In this document: piece by piece, positions 16,852 through 25,514 of the stretch | How positions within the stretch are numbered: position 1 is the first letter of the stretch | Layout: every line of letters starts with the position of its first letter | Assembly (NCBI RefSeq): GCF_001545035.1 | Contig: NZ_FCOJ02000047.1 | Location: 1-57,996 of the forward strand | Reading direction: 5' to 3' | From: Caballeronia glebae | GTDB lineage: Bacteria > Pseudomonadota > Gammaproteobacteria > Burkholderiales > Burkholderiaceae | DNA: 57,996 bases | Made by a program: the position numbers and the translations under genes | The notes under the pieces: model-generated | Database searches by the model: none | The model's input: the letters and a program-made list of their open reading frames with translations, nothing else | What the model was told of the DNA's origin: nothing

Positions 16852-17130
16852 GATGAGTCTCCGTTCCGTTTCGTTTCGCTCAGACCGGATGATCGGCGCG
16901 CAGAGTTAGCTCCGAATGAGCACACGACGCCGCGTCTTTTACAAAGGAATTTAAGAAGGACGCGCTCGCGTTGAAACGCGCGTCGCGCGGATTCCCGCCA
17001 CGGCGCACACACGAAGCGTCTCTGCTCGAATCGCAAGGCGTGTACGACAGGTGCGACGGCTTCGGCGCGAACGCATCGATTCCGCGACCCGACCGGTCAC
17101 GCTCTTTCAGGACGGCTTCGATGCATCGTG
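16852..17130. other. Intergenic region with no supported gene
   Basis: About 280 bp between the universal stress gene and the efflux-protein remnant. Open frames here look like noise. The left end must carry the promoter of the Usp gene; part of the rest may be unrecognisable remains of the decayed efflux gene. Confidence 0.4.
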
Positions 17131-17357
17131 GGATCGGCGAATGCGCAGACGCAGGCCGAGATCGAAAGCCGCAACGATGCGCTCGTGTCGCTCGAATCGG
17201 AAGTCGCGCGTGCTCGACGCCGAACGGAAGCTTGCACAGACGCGCGAGCAACTCGCGCAATCAATCGACGGTCAACGTGACGACCGATCTCATCGCCGTG
17301 TACAAGTCGCTCGACGGCGGATGGCAGGACGACGCCGCCGCGACCGCGCAAAACTAA
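17131..17357 (+). pseudogene. Decayed C-terminus of an outer-membrane efflux protein (OprM/NodT type)
   Basis: Read across frames, this stretch gives the end of an RND-efflux outer-membrane factor: IESRNDALVSLESEVARAR in one frame (from 17161), then VLDAERKLAQTREQLAQS in the next (from 17210), then TVNVTTDLIAVYKSLDGGW in a third (from about 17267), ending at TAA 17355-17357. This order and wording match the closing helices of the OprM/NodT family. The second frame change is explained by a tandem duplication of CAAT (17258-17261 and 17262-17265): removing one copy restores QLAQSTVNVTTDLI. The first change needs a deletion of the loop between the two helices. No 5' part is present. Not functional. 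Confidence 0.65.
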
Positions 17358-17593
17358 GGTCTGCGCTTTTTCCAGTCGTAGTCGGCGGGTGGATCGGCAA
17401 CGCCGGGCTTGCCGACCGAATGCGGATTTTCACTGCATAGCGTGACGAAGCCAATGGACTCGCCGTCGGACTGGCGGCGGCGCAGGTCTTCCGCGAAACG
17501 CAGCGCTTCGGCGAGCGCGTTTTCGTCGAAGCGCTTGTAGCAGGCCGCGCCTTCGACGTTAGGGTTGCCGCCAAGCCAATACACGACGAACAT
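17354..17593 (-). CDS. Small hypothetical protein (79 aa)
   Basis: Unknown function. The protein MFVVYWLGGNPNVEGAACYK... has normal composition, an amphipathic helix (ENALAEALRFAEDLRRRQSDG) and ends in ...DYDWKKRRP. Codon use and lack of low-complexity Arg runs support a real gene. The stop overlaps the stop of the efflux-protein remnant on the other strand. The 220-bp gap upstream, before the response regulator, holds no other supported gene. Confidence 0.6.
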   Translation of the reverse strand: MFVVYWLGGNPNVEGAACYKRFDENALAEALRFAEDLRRRQSDGESIGFVTLCSENPHSVGKPGVADPPADYDWKKRRP

Positions 17594-17812
17594 CGATTAG
17601 CCTCTCATCTTGGGGATGTATGCACCATCGTCGACGCTCACGCGACGGCGATGCAGATCCTGCACGGCGACGGTGCATCGGCGCGCCGCGACAGCCAGCG
17701 GGTATTCCCGAAGTGTAACGTCGGCCGGCCGCGCGCCGCCTGACGATGCGCTCCCGGGGCCCGCGAGGGAACGATCGTTGCTGTCATCTCCGTTCATTCC
17801 GAGGCCTGAACG

Positions 17813-18271
17813 ATGCAACGACACGACCGTGTTTCTTCGCAAGCGCTGTGGCATATTCCGCCAAGCGCGATGTGCTACGACGAGCCGCGCGTGCTCATCG
17901 CCGATGACGATATGGACGCGACGCGCGCGATTTGCCTCGCGCTCGAAGACGCCGATTTCACCGTGCGCGCGGTGCACACGGGTCTCGACGCCGTGACGCT
18001 CGCGCGCAAATGGCGGCCGGGCGTGGTGCTGCTCGATCTGATGATGCCGCTCGGCGACGGCTGGGAAGCGGCCGAGGCGATCCGCGCAATCGATTTGTCG
18101 ATGCTGCTGATCGCGCATACGAGCTGCACGGACCCTGAGGATTTGAGGCGCGCGCAACGCACGGGCTTCAATGGCTATTTCGTGAAACCGACGGAGCTCG
18201 ACGGAATGATCGCGGTGCTGCGCGATTATTTCTCGGCGCGTCTAGGCGACACGGTCCCAACGCGTTCATAG
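17813..18271 (+). CDS. Stand-alone response regulator receiver protein
   Basis: A CheY-like receiver domain only (152 residues): acidic pocket D31-D33 in LIADDD, phospho-acceptor D75 in VVLLDLMMP, and conserved Lys in YFVKPTE (K125). No output domain and no histidine kinase next to it, so it probably acts through protein-protein contact or as a phosphate sink. ATG 17813 follows a GAGG stretch; MCYDEPRVLIADDD at 17870 is an alternative start that gives a shorter, more usual N-terminus. Confidence 0.8.
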   Translation: MQRHDRVSSQALWHIPPSAMCYDEPRVLIADDDMDATRAICLALEDADFTVRAVHTGLDAVTLARKWRPGVVLLDLMMPLGDGWEAAEAIRAIDLSMLLIAHTSCTDPEDLRRAQRTGFNGYFVKPTELDGMIAVLRDYFSARLGDTVPTRS

Positions 18272-18284
18272 CATGGGGAATCGC

Positions 18285-18695
18285 TCAGGCGTCGGGGCGC
18301 TTGTGGGACGTATGGACCAGCTTCAATGCAGGCCGGCCGCGGCTGCGCTCGCCGCGATCCTGCAGCATGGCCTCCCAGTACTGGCAATAACCCGCCCAGA
18401 AAGGCATCTGCGCATGCGCGGACACGGCTTCGGGCAGGCAATCGGGCAGCATGCCGCTTAGACGCCGGATCTCCTTGTGCTTCCACTGCAGCAGCGTCCG
18501 CCGGTGTCCGCGCAGCGGCGGCCACGATGCGTTCATTTCGTCGACCGTCAGCCTGAGGCCTTCGGCGGGACGCGAAGCCATTGTGTTCAGGACGTTCGTC
18601 TGCGGCGACGGGCCGCGTTCATGGCAGATGATTGCGCCGATCTGGCCCAGGATATACATGACTCTCGCCGTCGGCGTTTCGGAATGGTGTTGCAT
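18285..18695 (-). CDS. Hypothetical protein (136 aa)
   Basis: Not recognised. The 136-residue protein has aromatic-rich segments (NASWPPLRGHRRTLLQWKHK, FWAGYCQYWEAML) and no signal peptide or membrane helix. A GAGAGG ribosome-binding site sits just before ATG 18695. Ends 13 bp from the end of the convergent response regulator. The sequence upstream (18696-18830) is A/T-rich and presumably holds its promoter. Confidence 0.55.
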   Translation of the reverse strand: MQHHSETPTARVMYILGQIGAIICHERGPSPQTNVLNTMASRPAEGLRLTVDEMNASWPPLRGHRRTLLQWKHKEIRRLSGMLPDCLPEAVSAHAQMPFWAGYCQYWEAMLQDRGERSRGRPALKLVHTSHKRPDA

Positions 18696-18833
18696 GGCGC
18701 CTCTCTGTTTTGTCGTTACCAGTTATTGCGATTTGAGCGCCTCTGAGCGAGTTCATCTCAATATTGATACGTTGTCTTGTTATTAAGATACAGGAAGGCG
18801 ATTGTTACGCATCACGAATCGACGAAATGATAC

Positions 18834-18863
18834 AAAAATGCCCTCGCACACCGATGCGAGGGC
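18834..18863 (-). terminator. Intrinsic terminator for the minus-strand gene at 18925-19275
   Basis: Arms GCCCTCGCA (18840-18848) and TGCGAGGGC (18855-18863) form a perfect 9-bp stem with a 6-nt loop. On the minus strand the stem is followed by ATTTTTG, the expected U-tract. It lies 60 bp beyond the stop of the hypothetical gene. Confidence 0.8.
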
Positions 18864-18924
18864 TTGGCTATCGTCAGGTCAGGCGAACCGGCGCTGCGCG
18901 CGGTCCTCCTTTGGCGCCACAGGC

Positions 18925-19275
18925 TCAGTGGCCTTGAGCGACTGGCAGAGGTTGGGGACTTTTGATGGCCTCTTCTTTCTGACGATGCTCGATCGCCGCG
19001 CGAACGCCGCGTTCGTAGTAGGTCTGCGCCATGTGCTTTTCGAGCGCTTCGAGATTCGGAATCTGCTCTTCGGCGAGCGACTGCATCAGCGTGAACATTT
19101 CGCGCTTGAAGGGTTCGGCGAACTCGCCGAGACGCTCCATGCCGCCCGGCGCGGCGAGCGTGTCGATGAGCGACGCGAGCCGACGCGCGCGGCTGCGGCA
19201 ATGTTCGCCGATCGGCATCGAATGAGAAACGACAGCATTGCCTTGGGCGTCGACGGTAACTTGAAGGGATTTCAT
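18925..19275 (-). CDS. Hypothetical protein (116 aa)
   Basis: Not recognised. A soluble, helix-rich protein (MKSLQVTVDAQGNAVVSHSM..., then GGMERLGEFAEPFKREMFTL and PNLEALEKHMAQTYYERGVR). The start is taken at ATG 19275, preceded by GGTGTGG; GTG 19281 would add two residues. It stands alone and is followed by a good intrinsic terminator, which supports it as a real transcript. Confidence 0.6.
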   Translation of the reverse strand: MKSLQVTVDAQGNAVVSHSMPIGEHCRSRARRLASLIDTLAAPGGMERLGEFAEPFKREMFTLMQSLAEEQIPNLEALEKHMAQTYYERGVRAAIEHRQKEEAIKSPQPLPVAQGH

Positions 19276-19382
19276 TTCCACACCGTTAATTTGCGATGAG
19301 TGCTATTAAGCATCATCCCGATTAAGAAACGGCTAAGACGCATCCTATAGAATGTTTCGCTTGCTACAACGAACTGGATCGA

Positions 19383-20312
19383 TCAGCGAAACGAGTCCAT
19401 GTGGTCGAGCACGAATTGCTCGAAAAGTCGGCGCACATGTTCCGTGGGAGGATGGATTTCCGACGCGACCGCCGCGACGATCAGCTCTCGCCGCGCGATG
19501 AAAATGAACTGTCCGCCGTGTCCCGCCGCGAAGACGTAACGTGGATCGATCCAGCAGAGATAGCCGTATTGGGCATCGTCCATCGGCGGACCGCCGTCGC
19601 TTTGCACGGATATGGCTTCGTCGATGAACGCTTCGTCTATGATTCGCGCGCCGCGCCATACGCCGCGATGCATCATCAGGAGGCCGAGATCGATCATGTC
19701 GCGTGTGCGCAGCATGAGGCCGCGTCCACCGAACGTGTGGCCGTCCTCGTCGCTGATCCATTCGCCCGCCGAGATGCCGAGCGGCGCAAACAGCGCGTCG
19801 CGCGCATAGCATTCGAGCGTGCGTCCCGAAACTGATTCGATGACCTGCGACAGCAACTGCACCGCGTGCGAGTCATATTCGAAACGCATGCCGGGCTGCG
19901 CGATCGGCCGTCGCAGAATGAAGCGCAGACGGCTCTCTTCGCGGCTGAACTGTTCGCAGGGACCGAGCACGCACTCGTCGACGACGCTTTGATCCCACTC
20001 GAAGCCCGACGTCATCGTGAGCAGGTGCCGGAGCGTGATGCGCTTAACGCGTCGATCGAGATCGTGCTCGCGCATCTGCGGCAAGATCTGGCCGACAGGC
20101 GTGTCGAGCGGCGGCAGCAAGCCTTCGTGCAGCGCCGCGCCGACCGCCAGTCCGACAACGGTCTTCGTGACCGAATTGACGTCGTGCAAGGTTTCCGGCC
20201 CGAGGTCGCTTCGATAGTGCTCGAACACGACGCGATCGTCATGCGCGACCAAGAAACTGCGCACACCGGCCTGCTCGGTGAGCGCCTGACGCAACTCCTT
20301 TTCGAATGTCAT
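19383..20312 (-). CDS. Beta-lactamase-family serine hydrolase
   Basis: A 309-residue serine hydrolase of the class C beta-lactamase/EstB family. Nucleophile motif SVTK with S47, second motif Y-D-S in FEYDSHA, and HGG in AAGHGGQFIF replacing the KTG box. Other family signals: LRHLLTMTSGFEWD and PLGISAGEWISDEDG. Likely an esterase or peptidase; nothing suggests antibiotic resistance. No signal peptide from ATG 20312, so cytoplasmic; upstream in-frame codons back to 20396 are less likely. Function otherwise unknown. Confidence 0.82.
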   Translation of the reverse strand: MTFEKELRQALTEQAGVRSFLVAHDDRVVFEHYRSDLGPETLHDVNSVTKTVVGLAVGAALHEGLLPPLDTPVGQILPQMREHDLDRRVKRITLRHLLTMTSGFEWDQSVVDECVLGPCEQFSREESRLRFILRRPIAQPGMRFEYDSHAVQLLSQVIESVSGRTLECYARDALFAPLGISAGEWISDEDGHTFGGRGLMLRTRDMIDLGLLMMHRGVWRGARIIDEAFIDEAISVQSDGGPPMDDAQYGYLCWIDPRYVFAAGHGGQFIFIARRELIVAAVASEIHPPTEHVRRLFEQFVLDHMDSFR

Positions 20313-20590
20313 GGATGAATCAAGTGAGCGTGAAGATAAGTAGGATAACAAAGTAAGTGATTTCGTTCCTCGATCGAGAGATGAAGATCGAGCCATCCGT
20401 GTGCAACGTCAGCGAAATCGTGTTACACATTGAGCAATCCGGGTGCCACGCACGAGCGGCATCGCAGCCTTTCAGCGGTTTCAATTCACTTTCGACGAGC
20501 CTGAATTTGTTTCTGCGACGACTTGCGACGCTCTGGCGGCTTGGCCGGGCGTTCGTCCACGAAAGCCATCTGACAGGCGACGGCGCAGCG
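20313..20590. other. Divergent intergenic region
   Basis: About 280 bp between the serine hydrolase (minus) and the UbiB-like gene (plus). It is less GC-rich near the hydrolase start and presumably holds both promoters. The plus-strand frame is open from 20357, but the typical protein start is ATG 20591. No operator or terminator recognised. Confidence 0.4.
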
Positions 20591-21946
20591 ATGACGCGCG
20601 TGGCGCATTTCTTCGCCACGCACGGCGCACGCGCCGCGCCGCTCGGCGCCGGCGTGCCTGCGCTTTCGCAACTCTCGCGCGTGCTGGAAAACGCATCCGG
20701 CGCGCTCGCGCGTCATCCGGCGCTCGCGGAAACGGCGGTGCGCGTCGCGCTGACCGAAGTCGACGGGCTTTTCACGCCTTACGACGCGACTCGCTTTCGC
20801 GACGCGTGCAAGGCCGCGTTCCCGCCAACGCTATCTTTCGAACTCACCGATCTGAGCGACGTGCCGCTGCGCTCGGGCATCGCGGAGCAGACGCATCGCG
20901 CGCGCATCCGCGACATGGCGGTGCGCGTCACGCTATTGCGCGCCGACGCGCATGCCGAACTAGACGACGATCTCGACCTCGCGCTAGCGGCGGCGCGATT
21001 CGCGGAACGACGCTCGGCGAAGGCGCGCGACCTGCATCCGGTGGAGTGGGTGCGGCGTTCACGCGAGAGCGTGGAAGCGATGATCGATCTGCGCCAGCGC
21101 GCCGCGGACCAGAGCTACTTGCGCTTCCGCCTGCGTGACGACGAGCGTCTCGCCGTGCCCGAAGTGCTCTGGGACTATTGCAACGATTCGGTGCTGACTA
21201 CGCGCGCGATCGAAACCGCCGCGTTCTCGGACGCGCAAGCGCTCGCGTCATGCGGGCTCGATCAGGCCGATGTCCTCGCGACGCTCATCGAAGCGTTCTT
21301 CGAAATGGCGCTGGGCGTCGGGCTGTATCACGCGGGACTGGATGCGGCGGGCGCGCGCGTGAGCATCGAGCGCGAGACGCGCGGCCAGATCGTGCTCGAA
21401 GCCGACAATCCGATGATGTTCTTCGCGGCGCACGAACGCGACTTCATCGTCGGCGTTTCGCATGCGCTGATGGAGGGCGATCACAAGGCGGCGGCGCGCG
21501 CGCATCTCGAACACGGCCGCCCTGAGGCGAACGCGACGCAGCATGAAGTGCGCGTCGAAGCGACGTATCGGCGCGAAGCCGAGCGTTTTGCTTCACCGAA
21601 CGCGCGCCGCAATGTCGGCGTGGCGCATCTGTTCGGCGCGATCGGCAAGGCGCCCGCGGAGCACATGTTCAGCGCGTCGCACGGGCGCATTGCGTCGCGG
21701 GCGGTGCTGCTCTCGCGCTCGGCGGAACGCATCGAGCGCGCCGCGCAGCAGATCGCGCCGGACCTCGATGTGTGGAAGATCGCGCGCAAGGTCATCGTGC
21801 GGCTCGCGGCGGATCAACTTAGCTTCAGGAGCATAGCGGCGCGCTTCGCGCACGAGGCGACGCATTGGCCGCACACGTTGCCGCGTCTGCCACGGCTGAT
21901 TGCGCAGCGCGCGGACGCGGCCGGCACGTTCCGTCGCGTCCGGTAA
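20591..21946 (+). CDS. UbiB/ABC1-like protein with degenerate kinase motifs (pseudokinase)
   Basis: A 451-residue protein whose order of motifs follows the UbiB/ADCK atypical kinase family, but every catalytic motif is changed. The Ala-rich loop region reads PLRSGIAEQTHRARIRDMAVRV (92-113), where family members have A-rich residues and VAVKV. The middle LHPVEWVRRSRESVEAMIDLRQRAADQSYLRFR (149-180) and LAVPEVLWDYC (187-197) are well preserved. The catalytic HADxHPGN is replaced by YHAGLDAAG (246-254), and DFG by DNP (272-274). The family's KxGQ motif is not seen. UbiB proteins support ubiquinone synthesis; this one likely lost phosphotransfer and may act as a scaffold or regulator (inference). 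The frame is intact over 450 codons, so it is not decaying. Confidence 0.7.
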   Translation: MTRVAHFFATHGARAAPLGAGVPALSQLSRVLENASGALARHPALAETAVRVALTEVDGLFTPYDATRFRDACKAAFPPTLSFELTDLSDVPLRSGIAEQTHRARIRDMAVRVTLLRADAHAELDDDLDLALAAARFAERRSAKARDLHPVEWVRRSRESVEAMIDLRQRAADQSYLRFRLRDDERLAVPEVLWDYCNDSVLTTRAIETAAFSDAQALASCGLDQADVLATLIEAFFEMALGVGLYHAGLDAAGARVSIERETRGQIVLEADNPMMFFAAHERDFIVGVSHALMEGDHKAAARAHLEHGRPEANATQHEVRVEATYRREAERFASPNARRNVGVAHLFGAIGKAPAEHMFSASHGRIASRAVLLSRSAERIERAAQQIAPDLDVWKIARKVIVRLAADQLSFRSIAARFAHEATHWPHTLPRLPRLIAQRADAAGTFRRVR

Positions 21947-21950
21947 CGCG

Positions 21951-22763
21951 TCAGCGCGTGCCTGGCGACATGCGTTCCGCGACCGCGCGGCACGCTTGCC
22001 TCAACGGTTCGACGTAGGTTTCGAGCGGCGTCGCGCTCTTTCTGAACAGCGGAATGCTGACGCTGACGCAGCCGAGCGTCACGCCGTTCGCGCCGACGAT
22101 CGCGCAGCCGTAGCAGAAAATCTGCGCCTCGTTTTCCTCGCGGTCTTCGGCGTAGCCGCGCGCGCGGGTCGCGTCGAGTTCCGCGTCGAGCGCGCCTCGA
22201 TCGACGATGGTATTCGGCGTGAAGCGCGCGAACGCGATGCCGTGCAAAAGCGCATCGCGTTCGGCGGGCGATTGTGTCGACAGATAGGCCTTGCCGACGG
22301 AACTCGAATAGAGCGTCACGCGCGTACCGATACGCGAGGCCATGCGCACCGCATGCGGACTTTCGAGCTTCTCGACGTACACCATCTCGGAGCCGCTTCG
22401 CACGGCCAGATGCACCGTTTCCTGCGTCGCGTCGCGCAGCGCCTGCAACGCGTCGGTGGCGGCGATGCGCAGATCGGAGCGCTCCCAACTGCGGCTCGCG
22501 AGCGACATCAGGCGCGGACCGGGCGCGTAACATGCGCCGCGCGCGCTCTCGACGACCAGGCCTTCCGCGATCAACGCACCGACGATGCGATAAACGGTCG
22601 GGCGCGGATAACCGCTCGCCGTGGTGAGACGCGCGATGGTCGGCGCTTCGTCGGCATCGGCGATGAGTTGCAGCACCACCATGAACTTCGAGAAGGCGGC
22701 GGTGCCGGTGGCTTTGGCGGCGTCGAGGGCGGGAGAGTCAGCAAGCATGATGCTGCGAATCAT
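21951..22763 (-). CDS. IclR-family transcriptional regulator
   Basis: A 270-residue regulator: winged helix (PTIARLTTASGYPRPTVYRIVGALI) and IclR effector domain (VHLAVRSGSEMVYVEKLES, LYSSSVGKAYLSTQSPAE, EDREENEAQIFCYGCAIVGANG). The ATG at 22763 overlaps the stop of the SDR gene (ATGA); ATG 22748 is an alternative. It is the last gene of the cupin-MFS-SDR operon, which it probably controls (inference). Converges on the UbiB-like gene with a 4-bp gap. Confidence 0.87.
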   Translation of the reverse strand: MIRSIMLADSPALDAAKATGTAAFSKFMVVLQLIADADEAPTIARLTTASGYPRPTVYRIVGALIAEGLVVESARGACYAPGPRLMSLASRSWERSDLRIAATDALQALRDATQETVHLAVRSGSEMVYVEKLESPHAVRMASRIGTRVTLYSSSVGKAYLSTQSPAERDALLHGIAFARFTPNTIVDRGALDAELDATRARGYAEDREENEAQIFCYGCAIVGANGVTLGCVSVSIPLFRKSATPLETYVEPLRQACRAVAERMSPGTR

Positions 22764-23497
22764 GCCACGAGATAGCCGCCATCGACGGGCACGATCGCGC
22801 CCGTCATGAACGACGCCGCCGGCGACGCGAGAAACGCCGTCACGCGCGCGACATCTTCTGGCAAGCCCCAACGCTTCATCGGCGTGCGGTCGAGAATGGC
22901 TTGCGAGCGGCCGTCGTCCTCCTGCAGCGCTTGCGTGAGCGGCGTCGCGATCCAGCCGGGCGCGACCGCATTCACGCGAATGCCGTCGGCGGCATAGGCG
23001 ATCGCGAGCGATTTCGTCAGTTGCGCGACGCCGCCCTTGCTCGCGCTGTACGCGGGCACGAGTCCGCCGCCGAAGAACGTCAGCATCGACGCCGTGTTGA
23101 CGATCGAACCTTTGCTCTTCGCGAGCAACGGTCGCGCGTGGGCGCACATGCGCATCGTGCCGTTGAGATTCACGGCGATCACGCGCTCGAAGATTTCGAT
23201 GTCATGCTCGTCGCCGCGACGGATCATGCCCGCGCAGTTGACGAGCACGTCGAGCGAATCGAGGCTGGCGAAAAGCGCGGCGGCGCTGTCGGCATCGGCG
23301 ACATCGAGGGCGGCGAGTTCGATGCCATCGCCCAATGCACCCAATGCATCGCGTTGCGCATCGCTCGGCGCGAGGCCGGCGGCGATCACGCGCGCGCCGA
23401 GTGCCGCGAACTGCTGCGCGATGCCCGCGCCGATGCCCTGCGTTCCGCCGGTCACGACGACGGTCTTGCCCTTGAAGAGATCAGCTTGAAAAGTCAT
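22760..23497 (-). CDS. Short-chain dehydrogenase/reductase (SDR)
   Basis: A 245-residue classical SDR with NAD(P)-binding GGTQGIGAG near 17-25, NCAG motif (VLVNCAGMIRR), catalytic YSASKGG (Tyr and Lys) and PGWIATPL. Oxidises or reduces a small alcohol or keto compound, substrate unknown. The start ATG 23497 gives the usual short N-terminus MTFQADLFKGKTVVVTGG. Part of a four-gene minus-strand operon with the MFS permease upstream and the IclR regulator downstream. Confidence 0.88.
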   Translation of the reverse strand: MTFQADLFKGKTVVVTGGTQGIGAGIAQQFAALGARVIAAGLAPSDAQRDALGALGDGIELAALDVADADSAAALFASLDSLDVLVNCAGMIRRGDEHDIEIFERVIAVNLNGTMRMCAHARPLLAKSKGSIVNTASMLTFFGGGLVPAYSASKGGVAQLTKSLAIAYAADGIRVNAVAPGWIATPLTQALQEDDGRSQAILDRTPMKRWGLPEDVARVTAFLASPAASFMTGAIVPVDGGYLVA

Positions 23498-23508
23498 ATG
23501 GTTTCGAT

Positions 23509-24810
23509 TCAGACGACGGGAACGGCGGCGGCTTGCTGCTCGGCGTCCTCGATTGGCGCGCGCACGACGAACATGTAGACGAGCGCAGCGGCGAACGCGA
23601 CGGCCGCGCTGATCAGGAACGCGTTGACGAACGAGTGCGTCTTTTCGACGACGAGACCGGTGATGAACGGCGCGAACGAGCCGCCGAAATAGCCGCCGAA
23701 GTTCTGGATGCTGCCGAGCGACGCGACCATGTGGCGCGGCGCGGCGACGGAAACGAGCGCCCACGCGGCGCCGCTCGCCATGTTGACGAAGAACATCGCG
23801 GCCGAGAGATACACGATGGCGAGCGTGAGATTCGGCGTGAACGCGGCGGGCACGGTGAAGAGCGCGCCACCGATGAGACCCGAGCAGATCGGCCACTTGC
23901 GGCTTCGGATCGGAGCGACGCCGCGCGCCATCAGGCCATCGGCGATAAAACCCGAAGACAGCATGCCGAGCGTGCCCGCGAGATACGGAATCGTCACGAC
24001 CCAGCCTGTCTTCGCGATCGTCAAATGACGCTCGTGTTCGAGATACGCGGGCAGCCACGTCAGATACAGCCACACCATGTAGATCACGCCCATGAAGCCG
24101 AAGATCATGCCCCACGTGGTCGCCTTGCCGAACAGCCCGCGCCATTCGGCGAAGGTCATGTTGCGTTCCGCGCGCTGCGCCGGTTCGCCCTCGGTCAGAT
24201 GCGCGAGTTCCTGCGCTTCGAGCTTCACGTCTTTTCGATTGCGATAGACGATGTACCAGCCGATCGACACCGCAATGCCGAGCACGCCCATGATGACGAA
24301 CATGTTGCGCCAGCCGAAGGACAGCAGCAGTACCGTGAGGATCGGCGGCGCGAGCGCGGGTCCGATCGTCGATGAGGTGACGAAGATGCCCGTCGGCTTG
24401 CCGCGTTCGCGTTGCGCGAACCATTCGGACACCACTTTCGCGCCCGCCGGAAACTGCGGCGCCTCGCCGATGCCGAGCGCGATGCGCGCCGCGAGAAACT
24501 GGTGCAGGCCGGTGACGAGCCCGCCGAACAACTGCGCGACCGACCACACGAACATGCCCAGACCGAGCATGATGCGCGCGCCGAAGCGGTCGAGCATCAC
24601 GCCGATGGGCAACTGCGAGAACGCATAGGCGAACGAGAACGCGGAGAGCAGCAGGCCCATCTGCGAGGCTGAGAGCCCGAGTTCCTGCGTGACGGAGTGA
24701 TTCGCGATCGAGAGCGTGCTGCGATCGAGATAGTTCACGATGCCCGCGAGCGTCAGAAACGTGAGCGCGATCCACTGAATGCGCTTCAGGCGCGGTGATT
24801 TTTCCAGCAT
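23509..24810 (-). CDS. MFS permease, anion:cation symporter (ACS) family
   Basis: Inner-membrane protein of 433 residues with 12 predicted helices. The segments NYLDRSTLSIANHSVTQELG, QLPIGVMLDRFGARIMLGLG, GIGEAPQFPAGAKVVSEWF and RGKPTGIFVTSSTIGPALAP are classic for the ACS family (hexuronate, glucarate, galactonate and phthalate-type carriers). It imports an organic anion for the enzymes of its operon. ATG 24810 is supported by a strong GGAGGAG site; the open frame upstream is non-coding. Confidence 0.88.
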   Translation of the reverse strand: MLEKSPRLKRIQWIALTFLTLAGIVNYLDRSTLSIANHSVTQELGLSASQMGLLLSAFSFAYAFSQLPIGVMLDRFGARIMLGLGMFVWSVAQLFGGLVTGLHQFLAARIALGIGEAPQFPAGAKVVSEWFAQRERGKPTGIFVTSSTIGPALAPPILTVLLLSFGWRNMFVIMGVLGIAVSIGWYIVYRNRKDVKLEAQELAHLTEGEPAQRAERNMTFAEWRGLFGKATTWGMIFGFMGVIYMVWLYLTWLPAYLEHERHLTIAKTGWVVTIPYLAGTLGMLSSGFIADGLMARGVAPIRSRKWPICSGLIGGALFTVPAAFTPNLTLAIVYLSAAMFFVNMASGAAWALVSVAAPRHMVASLGSIQNFGGYFGGSFAPFITGLVVEKTHSFVNAFLISAAVAFAAALVYMFVVRAPIEDAEQQAAAVPVV

Positions 24811-24860
24811 GTTGTCTCCTCCGAATGCTCTTTTGAGTCTGCTAGAGGTGGTTGGGGAAA

Positions 24861-25388
24861 TTAACGAATGAACTGATCGACGAAGTCCGCGCCGAGACCG
24901 ACCGACTCGTAATGCTTGCGGCACATGTCGACTTTGGTGAATACGTCCTCGTAGCCGGTGTAGTTGCCGTACGGGTCGCAATAGAACATCACGCCGTTCA
25001 CCTGGAAGTAGGTGATCATCTCCTCGACGTCTTCCGGCACATAGAGCGTGTGCGTTTCGCCGGGCGGCTCGAAGACGTAGCTGCCTTCGGTCGCCTCCCA
25101 GTCATGTTCGAGATAGCGCCAGCGGCCTTTCAGCACCATGCCGTGTACCGCTTGCGGATGACGGTGACGCGACAGCACGCCGGATTTGCGCACACGCAGG
25201 AGGTTCATCCAGTAGCCAGTCGACACATTCAGGCATAGCGGACGGAACCACACGTTTTCGGCCTGCGGCACCCACTCGCGTTCGTCGGTGGGAATCGCGC
25301 TGGGCACGACGATCTCTTTCTGCGCTTCCTTGGGGAACGGAAGTTGATACGGCGTCATGGCGTCCGCGGCGGGCTTTGGCGCGCTCAT
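24861..25388 (-). CDS. Cupin dioxygenase, 2,4'-dihydroxyacetophenone dioxygenase-like
   Basis: A 175-residue double-stranded beta-helix (cupin) protein. Metal-site His/Glu motifs: SRHRHPQAVHGMVLKGRW (about 73-90) and FEPPGETHTLYVP (about 106-118), with NVSTGYWMNLLRVRKSG before them. This pattern matches 2,4'-dihydroxyacetophenone dioxygenase-type proteins, non-heme iron enzymes that cleave a C-C bond next to a keto group. First gene of the operon with an ACS permease, an SDR and an IclR regulator, so a catabolic role on an imported keto or aromatic acid is likely (inference). RBS AGGAGAC precedes the ATG at 25388. Confidence 0.78.
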   Translation of the reverse strand: MSAPKPAADAMTPYQLPFPKEAQKEIVVPSAIPTDEREWVPQAENVWFRPLCLNVSTGYWMNLLRVRKSGVLSRHRHPQAVHGMVLKGRWRYLEHDWEATEGSYVFEPPGETHTLYVPEDVEEMITYFQVNGVMFYCDPYGNYTGYEDVFTKVDMCRKHYESVGLGADFVDQFIR

Positions 25389-25514
25389 CGTGTCTCCTTG
25401 TCCATATTGTGGATTGTCAAATCAAATTATGGACAGATATTCTTCCTCGTTTCGCGGATTGTCAAGATTCTTCACCGGATGATGAATTCGCGCAGGAGTG
25501 GCGTTTTCGACGGA

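Noticed and set aside
19354..19392. Inverted repeat GTTTCGCT...AGCGAAAC near the end of the serine hydrolase gene
   Set aside because: The loop is over 20 nt, it overlaps the coding end and there is no T-tract on the minus strand right after it.
22760..24775. 671-codon continuous frame over the SDR and part of the MFS gene
   Set aside because: The upper part is a shadow of the MFS gene with Arg/His-rich composition; not a fusion protein.
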